14,080 nucleotides of DNA. Origin: SLST01 sp046538735. GTDB lineage: Bacteria; Spirochaetota; Spirochaetia; DSM-27196; SLST01. The stretch spans positions 1-14,080 of the forward strand of contig JBKHII010000068.1 of assembly GCA_046538735.1 (NCBI GenBank), given 5' to 3'. The notes beneath the pieces were generated by a model, which was not told the origin of the DNA, ran no database searches, and was given only the letters and a program-made list of their open reading frames with translations. Below, piece by piece: positions 1 to 6,479 of this stretch; positions within the stretch are counted from its first letter, which is position 1, and every line of letters starts with the position of its first letter. The translations under genes and the position numbers were made by a program.

Positions 1-93
1 GGTCTCGCCGAACTGAACGACCAGACCGCCGAACAGCAGCGCGAAACCCACGAGATGAACGAATCGGAACAGGTCGACGAGTAGCTCGGTCAC
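1..93 (-). CDS. N-terminal part of an integral membrane protein (runs off window)
   Basis: The last gene of the minus-strand run, of which only the first 31 codons are visible. It starts with GTG at 93-91; an in-frame TAG five codons upstream and the absence of any in-frame ATG make GTG the only common start. The peptide begins V(M)TELLVDLFRFVHLVG and continues into a strongly hydrophobic, Phe/Leu/Gly-rich stretch (about residues 5-27) that looks like a first membrane helix with an inside-facing N-terminus. The start is 15 bases after the chemotaxis-receptor stop and has no recognisable Shine-Dalgarno site, so translation may be coupled to the receptor gene. The family cannot be named from 31 residues. 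Confidence is moderate: the evidence is composition and context only. Confidence 0.6.
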   Translation of the reverse strand, partial: MTELLVDLFRFVHLVGFALLFGGLVVQFGET

Positions 94-108
94 GATGAAC
101 TGAGTCTA

Positions 109-2334
109 TCACGGCCGAGTCGTAGTTTTCAGCGCAGCGACCGCCGGCACCTCGTCGCCCCGTCGTTCCGGGATCGATCTCGCGCCTCGCCCGTCCTGCA
201 GCGTCGCGTCCCCGGAGCCGCCGTCTTTGAGCTTGAACGCGGCGACGGCCGCCCGGAGCTGCTCGGCCTGGCTCGAGAGCTCTTCGGAAGCCGAGGCGCT
301 CTCTTCGGCGCTCGCGGTATTCGACTGGGTGACCTGGTCGACCTGAGAGAGCCCTTCGGTGATCTGCTCGACCGCCAGCGCCTGCTCCTTGCTCGCCGCG
401 GCGATCTCTTCGAGGAAGCTCGCCACCTTGCGCGACCCGTCCACGATCTCCTGGAGTTGCACAGCGGTGCGGTCCGTGAGGCTGTTGCCACGCTCGATGC
501 TGGTCACCGAGGTTTCGACCATCGCGGTGGTCTCCTTGACGGCCTCGGCGCTGCGGACGGCCAGGTTCCTCACCTCGTCGGCAACGACGGCAAACCCCTT
601 CCCGTACTTGCCGGCGCGAGCGGCTTCCACGTTCGCGTTGAGCGCGAGGAGGTTGATCTGGAACGCGATATCGTCGATCACCTTCACGACCTTCGTGATC
701 TCGCCCGACGCCTGCGAGATGGTGGCCATCGCGTCCTTGAGCTCGGTCATGCGACCGTCGCCGGCTTCCGCCTTCCGCGCGGCTTCGCTCGCGAGCGTGT
801 TGGCTTCGGTCGCGTGCTGAGCGTTCTGCCGGCTCTGACCGTTGATCTGATTGACGGAGGAGCTGATTTCCTCGAGCGAGCTCGCGGACTCGGTTGCGCC
901 TTGCGAGAGATCCTGGCTTGCGCTCGACACCTGGGCGGCGCCGGCCGCGACTTGTTCCACGGAGACGCGGACCTGCGAGAGGATGTCGTTCAGGCCGTCG
1001 CTCATCGCCACAAGCGCCTTCCCGAGCTCGTCGTCCTGCGACGCGATCTCGATCTCCTCGGTCAGATCGCCCTGCGCGATTCGCTGCACGCTGCGCGACT
1101 TGCGTTGAAGCGAGCCGACCATCTCCGAGAAAGCGGAGGCCAGCGCCCCGATCTCGTCGTTGCTCGAGTAGGTGAGCTTCGCGACCGCGAAGTCGCCGGC
1201 GGCGATCTGACGGGCGACGCCGGTGACGGCGGCAAGCGGCTTGCTGATGTTTCTGGAGAAGAGGAGCGCAACACCGGCTACGACGAGGAGGATCACGCCG
1301 GCCGCGATCGCGATCATCGTGACGAGATCGACAACCGGTTCCTGGACTTCGGACCGATCGATCTCAGCGAGAACCGCCCACGTGAAGGTGTCCAGGTCGA
1401 GGGCCGTCCACGAAGAAAGAACCGGATTCCCGTTGTAGTCCACGATCGTACGAGTATCCTCGTTGCCGGCGAGAGCCGATCGCGCGGCCTCCGTGTCCAC
1501 GCCGTTGCGCCGCACGGTCCCGTTCAGCGAGGCGAAGACGGATCGTGCCGCCGGATCAAGGTAGGAGTCTGAGCGCATCAGCAGGTCTTCGCCGACCAGA
1601 TAGGTCTCACCGGTCCGGCCAAGCCCGGTGCGTTCCTGCATGATCGTGTTGATCTGCTCGTTCGAGAGCTGGACGGCGACGACGGCGGCAGGGCTTCCGT
1701 CGGTATTGCGCAGGAGCTGTCCGGCGAACATGGCCGGCTCGTTGTCGCTCGGGGCGTACGGCCGCATGTCCACGAGCACGGGATCCTCGCTCTCGCGTGC
1801 GAGTCGCCACACCTCAGCGAGCCCGGAGTCGCGATACCGCCCAACGGCGAGGTTGGTACCGAGATCGGCCTCGAGCTCGTGCGTGTACATCACGTGACCG
1901 TGCGGGTAGCAGATGATGAACACATCGTAGTACCCCATCTCGTTGACGTAGATCGAGAGTTTCGCGTCCACCTCGCGATGGATGTCGTCCCACGTCCGGG
2001 TGAGTCCGTCGCCGTGTCCGTGGATGTCGTACTCGTCGTCCGCGCCGACATCCATCTCGGTGTGGTAGCGGACGAACTCCCGAACCGCGCTCCGGACGTC
2101 CTCGGTATTGGCGATCACGCGCGTGTCGGTCTTCGCTCCGGCGAAGTAGTTTGCGATCTGCGTGGACTTGATCGTCCGCAGCGCGGTCAGCTGGTCTTCG
2201 GCGGATGTCGTGAGCGCCCGCGATGCTTGAGCGGCCGCGATCGTCGCGAGCGCCGCGATCGCTACCACGCTCACACCCACGAAGATGAGCAGGATCTTGC
2301 GTCCAATTCCTCTCTGGTTCGATTTCGTTGCCAT
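109..2334 (-). CDS. Methyl-accepting chemotaxis protein with periplasmic Cache-type sensor
   Basis: 741-residue transmembrane chemoreceptor that passes ligand signals to the CheA/CheW array. Order: short basic N-terminus; membrane helix about 13-36; extracytoplasmic sensor about 37-336; second membrane helix about 337-359; HAMP about 360-413, followed by a second HAMP-like segment to about 460; cytoplasmic coiled-coil signalling domain about 460-690. The hairpin tip at 557-592 is canonical (AFQINLLALNANVEAARAG, then GFAVVADEVRNLA). The sensor is double-Cache-like: its distal part has GRTGETYLVGEDLLMRSDS (239-257), typical of such receptors. The tail ends KTTTRP, so there is no CheR-tethering NWETF-type pentapeptide. 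The ATG at 2334 has a GGAG site five bases upstream. The ligand cannot be predicted. No other chemotaxis gene is in the window, so this is an orphan receptor gene. Confidence 0.97.
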   Translation of the reverse strand: MATKSNQRGIGRKILLIFVGVSVVAIAALATIAAAQASRALTTSAEDQLTALRTIKSTQIANYFAGAKTDTRVIANTEDVRSAVREFVRYHTEMDVGADDEYDIHGHGDGLTRTWDDIHREVDAKLSIYVNEMGYYDVFIICYPHGHVMYTHELEADLGTNLAVGRYRDSGLAEVWRLARESEDPVLVDMRPYAPSDNEPAMFAGQLLRNTDGSPAAVVAVQLSNEQINTIMQERTGLGRTGETYLVGEDLLMRSDSYLDPAARSVFASLNGTVRRNGVDTEAARSALAGNEDTRTIVDYNGNPVLSSWTALDLDTFTWAVLAEIDRSEVQEPVVDLVTMIAIAAGVILLVVAGVALLFSRNISKPLAAVTGVARQIAAGDFAVAKLTYSSNDEIGALASAFSEMVGSLQRKSRSVQRIAQGDLTEEIEIASQDDELGKALVAMSDGLNDILSQVRVSVEQVAAGAAQVSSASQDLSQGATESASSLEEISSSVNQINGQSRQNAQHATEANTLASEAARKAEAGDGRMTELKDAMATISQASGEITKVVKVIDDIAFQINLLALNANVEAARAGKYGKGFAVVADEVRNLAVRSAEAVKETTAMVETSVTSIERGNSLTDRTAVQLQEIVDGSRKVASFLEEIAAASKEQALAVEQITEGLSQVDQVTQSNTASAEESASASEELSSQAEQLRAAVAAFKLKDGGSGDATLQDGRGARSIPERRGDEVPAVAALKTTTRP

Positions 2335-2379
2335 TGTCTCTCCGTTGTCCTCTGCCTCTCGGGCAGGAGATGCGAAGCA

Positions 2380-2387
2380 TTATTGGC
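2380..2387 (-). promoter_or_regulatory. Candidate sigma-28 (FliA)-like -10 element for the chemoreceptor
   Basis: On the minus strand this reads GCCAATAA, seven of eight matches to the FliA -10 consensus GCCGATAA, about 45 bases before the receptor start, leaving a leader that contains the Shine-Dalgarno site. Receptor genes are often FliA-dependent. No good TAAA-type -35 lies at the expected distance. A sigma-70 reading is also possible (TCGACC, 17 bases, AATAAT). Confidence 0.3.
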
Positions 2388-2419
2388 GAAAGTCATTTCG
2401 TGGTCGATCAGAGAATCGA

Positions 2420-2461
2420 GACACCGAGTGTAGGAGGAATGCCTACACTCGGTACGGTGTC
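2420..2461. terminator. Strong perfect hairpin between DUF2239 and chemoreceptor genes; likely terminator
   Basis: ACCGAGTGTAGG (2423-2434) and CCTACACTCGGT (2442-2453) form a perfect 12-bp stem with a 7-base loop. Flanking GACACCG (2420-2426) and CGGTGTC (2455-2461) could pair as an alternative stem. It lies directly after the DUF2239 stop (TGA at 2462-2460). No T-run follows on either strand, so it is not a textbook intrinsic terminator; it may end or stabilise the DUF2239 mRNA, or act as a dyad protein site. Confidence 0.55.
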
Positions 2462-3011
2462 ACCGACCGTGCTGGAGCATGAGCTCCGCGTGAGTACGGA
2501 CGCTCTCGGGCCACTCTGAGGTGAGATCGCGGAAGGCGTCCCAATCCTCCGCGTAAAGCGCCCGCGAGGCATCCTCGTAGTTCGGGAGATCGCCCGCAAG
2601 CGACCAGAGGAAGCGATCGGTCGCGACGATTCGTTCTCGTCGCCTGTCCGCTTCGCTCGCGTTCTTGCGCGCGGCGTCGATCAGCCTGCGGATGGTCGCG
2701 GATGCGCTTCTCGGTTGCGCCTGGAGCCAGTCCCAGTGGCGCGGGAGGAGACAGATCTCGCCGCAGTCCACGCCGAGCTTCGGCCTGCCTCGAGCAGGCT
2801 TCTCGGAGGGGGTGACACGCGCGACCGCCTCCTCCACGCTGCCGCTCAGATCGAACTCCATCTGACGTCCCGTCTCGTTGTCGAAGATGAGCACGCTGGT
2901 CTCGGGCTCGCGGGTCCGCAGTTCCATGGCCGCCCGCACGACGTCCGCGGCCGTGCCGGTCGCGACGAGCGACGTGGAGCCGAACACGCTGTATCGTTGG
3001 GTATCGTTCAT
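2460..3011 (-). CDS. DUF2239 family protein
   Basis: 183 residues, the usual size for DUF2239, a family of unknown function. Family hallmarks are GRPKLGV (75-81) and LLPRHWDWL (88-96), followed by SASATIRRLIDAARK. The order strand (EICLLP), helix (RHWDWLQAQP), turn, helix (SASATIRRLIDAARK) resembles the ribbon-helix-helix fold of Arc/CopG repressors, so DNA binding is possible; this is my inference, not a known property. An N-terminal domain (about 1-60) is separate from this core, and an acidic helical tail follows. The ATG at 3011 has no Shine-Dalgarno site; a promoter ends seven bases upstream, so the mRNA is probably leaderless. It lies 54 bases after the GNAT stop but appears to have its own promoter. 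Confidence 0.88.
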   Translation of the reverse strand: MNDTQRYSVFGSTSLVATGTAADVVRAAMELRTREPETSVLIFDNETGRQMEFDLSGSVEEAVARVTPSEKPARGRPKLGVDCGEICLLPRHWDWLQAQPRSASATIRRLIDAARKNASEADRRRERIVATDRFLWSLAGDLPNYEDASRALYAEDWDAFRDLTSEWPESVRTHAELMLQHGR

Positions 3012-3018
3012 GGCGTCG

Positions 3019-3047
3019 AATTTAACCCGGAATTAAATCCGCGTCAA
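3019..3047 (-). promoter_or_regulatory. Sigma-70-type promoter of DUF2239, predicted leaderless
   Basis: On the minus strand TTGACG (3047-3042), a 17-base spacer, and TAAATT (3024-3019), which ends seven bases before the ATG. Initiation would fall at or next to the A of the start codon. No Shine-Dalgarno site lies between. Confidence 0.65.
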
Positions 3048-3063
3048 TATATTCCGGGTAAAA
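3021..3063. promoter_or_regulatory. Inverted repeat overlapping the DUF2239 promoter; candidate operator
   Basis: TTTAACCCGGAAT (3021-3033) and ATTCCGGGTAAAA (3051-3063) are inverted copies, 12 of 13 matching, separated by 17 bases. One arm overlaps the -10 and spacer, the other lies just upstream of the -35, so a bound protein would block the promoter. It also lies just after the GNAT stop (3066), but no T-run follows on the minus strand, so a terminator role is less likely. Confidence 0.55.
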
Positions 3064-3065
3064 AA

Positions 3066-3593
3066 CTATCCTCGCGTGCCTCGTCCGTGCGGACCACGAC
3101 CGCGGCGGCGAAGCAGCTTCGAGTACGCCGGGTGTCTGGCGACGTTGAGCGAGAGGTAGACGTGCTCGCGCGCGTTGCCGAAGCCTTTGCGATGGAAGAA
3201 GGAGATCGCCTTCTCGTTCGCGGGATCGGTGTCGCAGATCACGAGCCGCGCTCCGTCGCCCACCATCACCGAAATGATGTCGTCCACGAGCGCGTCCGCG
3301 ACCCTGCGTCGCTGGAACGCCTCGTCCACTCCGAGCCAGATGATGTAGCCGTAGGTCCAACTGCCCTTCTTGAGGGTGGTCCCGAGGACGAAGCCGACCG
3401 GACGATCATCAACGTCTGCGACGAGACAGTAGTCGGGGTCGGTGTTGAAGAGGCTCGTGACCTCCCATTCGTCCCACGTGCGGTAGAGGCTCGGGGCGAG
3501 ATCGCTCGTGAAGAGACGCTCGCCCATATGGAACACGAGCGGAATGTCGTCGATCTCCATCGGGCGGACGATCGGAAGGTCGGGTTGATTCAT
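3066..3593 (-). CDS. GNAT family N-acetyltransferase
   Basis: 175-residue cytoplasmic acetyl-CoA-dependent acyltransferase of the GNAT superfamily. The fold is visible from IVRPMEIDDIPLVF (strand 1/helix 1, 8-21), through LVADVDDRPVGFVLG (57-71) and IIWLGVDEAFQRRRVADALVDDII (motif A, about 84-107), to DTDPANEKAISFFHRKGF (motif B, 121-138). The pyrophosphate-loop motif Q-x-x-G-x-G/A is Q94-R-R-R-V-A here, with Arg in place of the first Gly. The tail is very basic (RRRGRGPHGRGTRG). The ATG at 3593 is chosen because GAGGG lies five bases before it and the protein then begins at the GNAT fold; an in-frame GTG at 3641 would add 16 residues unlike the domain. It diverges from the DNA glycosylase gene across 121 bases. 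The substrate (protein N-terminus, amine or other) cannot be told. Confidence 0.88.
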   Translation of the reverse strand: MNQPDLPIVRPMEIDDIPLVFHMGERLFTSDLAPSLYRTWDEWEVTSLFNTDPDYCLVADVDDRPVGFVLGTTLKKGSWTYGYIIWLGVDEAFQRRRVADALVDDIISVMVGDGARLVICDTDPANEKAISFFHRKGFGNAREHVYLSLNVARHPAYSKLLRRRGRGPHGRGTRG

Positions 3594-3595
3594 CG

Positions 3596-3649
3596 GTGCC
3601 CTCGCAGACGCTACGGTATCAGCGCAAGGGTCGTCTGTCACGAGGGCAC
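3596..3649. repeat. Nested inverted repeat over the GNAT promoter/start region
   Basis: GTGCCCTCG (3596-3604) pairs with CGAGGGCAC (3641-3649), and the adjacent CAGACG (3605-3610) pairs with CGTCTG (3632-3637), giving a 15-bp stem with one 3-base bulge and a 21-base loop. The arm next to the gene contains the Shine-Dalgarno sequence of the GNAT gene. Confidence 0.6.
3613..3641 (-). promoter_or_regulatory. Possible promoter of the GNAT gene
   Basis: On the minus strand GTGACA (3641-3636), a 17-base spacer, and TACCGT (3618-3613). The -10 is weak (three of six), but spacing is ideal and a start near 3606 leaves a short leader with the GAGGG site. The elements lie inside the nested inverted repeat. 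Confidence 0.35.
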
Positions 3650-3714
3650 GGGTAGCGGCCCAGGGCCCACAACCGGCCTCGGTCGTGGTAGATTACCTCG
3701 AAAGGACCGTGCCG

Positions 3715-4392
3715 ATGACACCTGCGACCCGCTCGCCCTCCCGCGCCGGCAACGATACGACGTACCGGCCGCCCGACTACTGGAACGAGGCGTGCCGCGC
3801 GCTCGAGACGTGCGACGAGACGCTGAAGCGTGTACTCACGAGGCACGGCTCGAACGCGCTGCGCGGAAGCGGCAACGCGCTGCGAACGCTTCTGAACGCC
3901 GTAATCGGGCAGCAGATCTCGGTGGCCGCGGCGGAAGGAATCTGGCGCAGGTTCCTTGCGACGTACCCTTCGGTGGACGCGCGGGCGATCGCTTCGGCCG
4001 ACCCGGCCGCGCTGCGAGCGATCGGGCTCTCGAACCGGAAGGTCGAGTACGTGACGGGGATCGCGCGCGCGTTCGCCGCGGGAGACGTGAAACCCGCGCA
4101 GTGGTCGTCGCTCGCGGACGACGCGCTTCGCGACCACCTGACCTCGCTCCGCGGCGTGGGACCGTGGACCGCGGACATGGTGCTGATCTTCCATGAACGC
4201 CGGCCGGACGTGCTCCCGCTCGGCGACGTGGGGCTCGTCAACGCGGCGGCGCGCCTCTACGGCTGGGACGCGCCGGACCTGCGCGCGCGGCGCGAAACGC
4301 TCCGCGTGCACGCGGAGCGATGGCGACCCTGGCGGTCGGTCGCAACCTGGTACATCTGGCTCGAGCTCGACGCCGAACCGGTCGTCTACTGA
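3715..4392 (+). CDS. DNA-3-methyladenine glycosylase II, AlkA-like (HhH-GPD superfamily)
   Basis: 225-residue base-excision-repair glycosylase that would remove alkylated purines such as 3-methyladenine from DNA. The region around 59-75 (NAVIGQQISVAAAEGIWRR) is the conserved start of the HhH-GPD domain. The helix-hairpin-helix is LRGVGPWTADM with the GVG at 147-149, and the catalytic aspartate is D171 in LPLGDVGLVNA. It lacks the N-terminal TBP-like domain of E. coli AlkA (282 residues), so it is of the compact type. The four-cysteine iron-sulfur cluster of Nth/MutY is absent, which excludes those relatives. The ATG at 3715 has AAAGGA eight bases before it; an in-frame GTG at 3685 is upstream of that site and is rejected. 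It faces away from the GNAT gene and lies 87 bases ahead of the GH127 gene on the same strand. Confidence 0.93.
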   Translation: MTPATRSPSRAGNDTTYRPPDYWNEACRALETCDETLKRVLTRHGSNALRGSGNALRTLLNAVIGQQISVAAAEGIWRRFLATYPSVDARAIASADPAALRAIGLSNRKVEYVTGIARAFAAGDVKPAQWSSLADDALRDHLTSLRGVGPWTADMVLIFHERRPDVLPLGDVGLVNAAARLYGWDAPDLRARRETLRVHAERWRPWRSVATWYIWLELDAEPVVY

Positions 4393-4479
4393 CCCGTCCA
4401 CTCCGGGATCGTCGCGCGTCACCGCTCACGCTTGATGCGTTCGTATCCCGCGTGTCACTCTGGAGTCGAAGGAGGCATC

Positions 4480-6465
4480 ATGCTCACAGGTGAATACTCG
4501 CTCCGACCCGCACGGCTCGACTGCGTCAGGATCACGGGCGGTTTCTGGGAATCCTGGCAGCGCGTGAACCGCGAGGTGACGATTCCGTACGTCATGGACA
4601 AGTGCGACGAGACCGGTCGCACCGAGTCGCTCGCGCTCCGCCGGGATCCGGACTCACCGTGGGACCCGCACCCCTTCTACGATTCCGACGTCGCGAAGTC
4701 GGTGGAGGCTGCCGCCTACTCGCTCCACACGAACCCCGACCCCGAGCTCGAGGCGCGAGTGGACCGCTACATCGAGCTCTTCGCTCGCGCGCAGCAGCCG
4801 GACGGCTACCTCAACAGCTACTTCACCCTCACCGGTCTCGGCAAGCGGTGGACCAACCTTCGCGACATGCACGAGCTCTACTGCGCGGGCCACCTGATCG
4901 AGGCAGCGGTCGCGCACTTCCGCGCGACGGGCAAGCGTTCGCTGCTCGACATCGCCGCGCGCTACGCCGATCACATCGCCGCGCGCTTGGGCCCGGAGGA
5001 CGAACCGTCGCCGGACGGCGGCACGAAGACCGCGGGCTACCCGGGACACGAGGAGATCGAGATCGCGCTCGTGAAGCTGGCGGACGCCACCGGAGGGGAT
5101 CGCTTCACGGAGCTTGCCCGCTTCTTCATCAGCGAGCGCGGTTCGCAGCCTCATTTCTTCCGCCTCGAGGCCGCGCGCCGCGGCGAGCCGGAGGAGAAAC
5201 GCTCCTGGGACGCGGACGACTTTCCCCTTCCCTACTCCTACCACCAGGCGCACAAACCGGTCCGCGAGCAAGAGTCCGCCGAGGGTCACTCGGTGCGCGC
5301 CTGCTACCTCTACGCCGGGATGGCGGACGTCGCGCGCGAGACCGGCGACGACGAGCTCATGGATTCATGCCGACGCTTGTTCGAGAGCGTCGTGCGGCGC
5401 CGCATGTACGTCACGGGCGGCATCGGGTCCCACATGCACGGCGAACGCTTCACGTACGACTACGACCTTCCGAACGAGTCGGCGTACGCCGAGACGTGCG
5501 CCTCGATCGCGCTCGTCTTCTTCGCGTCGCGCATGGCCAACGCCGAGTTGGACGGACGCTACGCGGACGCGATGGAGCGGGCGCTCTACAACGGCGCGCT
5601 CGGCGGCCTCTCGCTCACCGGCGATCGGTTCTTCTACGCGAATCCCCTCTCCTACCATCCCACGGCCCCCTTCCTCCCGCACGTTCGCTCGGACGCGGAG
5701 CGCCGACCCTGGTACGGGTGCGCGTGCTGTCCACCCAATATCGCGCGGCTGATCGCATCGCTCGGTTCCTACCTCTACTCCACGGACGGCGATACCGTCG
5801 CGGTCCACCTCTACGCCGAGAGCCGGCTCGAGATCGAGATCGACGGCGCACGGGGCGCGCTCGTCCAGCAGACCGACTACCCGTGGAACGGCGAGATCGC
5901 ATTCTCGTACGAGGGCGAGCACCCCGCGACGTTCACGCTGGCGCTGCGTATTCCCGAATGGGCCGGCTCCTACGATCTGCGCGTAGAACCGGGCCACGCG
6001 CGCGAGGCACGCCCCTCCCCGTCGGACGCTCGCCTCGAGCGGGGCTACCTCTCGTTCAGACGGACGTGGCACCGCGGCGACGTCGTGCGCCTGTCGCTGC
6101 CGATGGAGCCGCGACGAACGTACGCGCACCCGGCGGTCCGCCAGACGGGCTGGCAGGTCGCCCTCGAGCGAGGGCCCATCGTCTACTGCGTAGAGGAGAT
6201 CGACAACGGCCCCGATCTCGCGCAGCTCGCGCTCCCGGCGGAGGCGAAGCTCTCCGCCTCGTACGAACCCGATCTCCTGGGAGGCTGCACGATCCTCCGG
6301 GCGGAGGGCGTACGGCGAGACGTCACGACGCCCGAGGCGCCGGCCGATGCCCCGCTCTACCGGACGAGTGCCCAACGGCGACGCTCGCAGATCACTGCGG
6401 TCCCGTTCGCGCTGCGAACCAATCGCGGTTCGGGCGAGATGCGGGTGTGGATCGCGGAGACGTAG
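4480..6465 (+). CDS. Glycoside hydrolase family 127 (DUF1680), probable beta-L-arabinofuranosidase
   Basis: 661 residues, matching the Bifidobacterium longum enzyme HypBA1 (658) in length and motif positions. The family releases beta-linked L-arabinofuranose with a zinc-bound cysteine nucleophile. All key residues are visible: acid/base E322 (HGERF), zinc ligands E338 and C340 (AETCAS), and the C414-A-C416-C417 motif in WYGCACCPPNIARL, where C416 corresponds to the nucleophile and C417 to a ligand. N-terminal ITGGFWESWQRVNR, LYCAGHLIEAAVAH and GYPGHEEIEIALVKL are further family marks of the (alpha/alpha)6 barrel; beta-sandwich regions follow from about 440. There is no signal peptide, so it acts in the cytoplasm on imported oligosaccharides. 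The ATG at 4480 follows AAGGAGG at four bases; an ATG at 4435 has no such site. It converges on asnA with 14 bases between stops. Exact substrate is not certain. Confidence 0.93.
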   Translation: MLTGEYSLRPARLDCVRITGGFWESWQRVNREVTIPYVMDKCDETGRTESLALRRDPDSPWDPHPFYDSDVAKSVEAAAYSLHTNPDPELEARVDRYIELFARAQQPDGYLNSYFTLTGLGKRWTNLRDMHELYCAGHLIEAAVAHFRATGKRSLLDIAARYADHIAARLGPEDEPSPDGGTKTAGYPGHEEIEIALVKLADATGGDRFTELARFFISERGSQPHFFRLEAARRGEPEEKRSWDADDFPLPYSYHQAHKPVREQESAEGHSVRACYLYAGMADVARETGDDELMDSCRRLFESVVRRRMYVTGGIGSHMHGERFTYDYDLPNESAYAETCASIALVFFASRMANAELDGRYADAMERALYNGALGGLSLTGDRFFYANPLSYHPTAPFLPHVRSDAERRPWYGCACCPPNIARLIASLGSYLYSTDGDTVAVHLYAESRLEIEIDGARGALVQQTDYPWNGEIAFSYEGEHPATFTLALRIPEWAGSYDLRVEPGHAREARPSPSDARLERGYLSFRRTWHRGDVVRLSLPMEPRRTYAHPAVRQTGWQVALERGPIVYCVEEIDNGPDLAQLALPAEAKLSASYEPDLLGGCTILRAEGVRRDVTTPEAPADAPLYRTSAQRRRSQITAVPFALRTNRGSGEMRVWIAET

Positions 6466-6479
6466 TCGGCGGTTCGAGC

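Noticed and set aside
457..1572. Long plus-strand open frame antisense to the chemoreceptor
   Set aside because: The opposite strand encodes an intact canonical chemoreceptor; this frame has His/Arg-rich shadow composition.
3594..3641. GTG start at 3641 for the GNAT gene
   Set aside because: It adds 16 residues outside the GNAT fold and has no Shine-Dalgarno site, while the ATG at 3593 has GAGGG.
2715..4196. 493-codon plus-strand open frame across DUF2239, GNAT and the glycosylase
   Set aside because: It spans three real genes and their intergenic regions in other frames and shows no domain.
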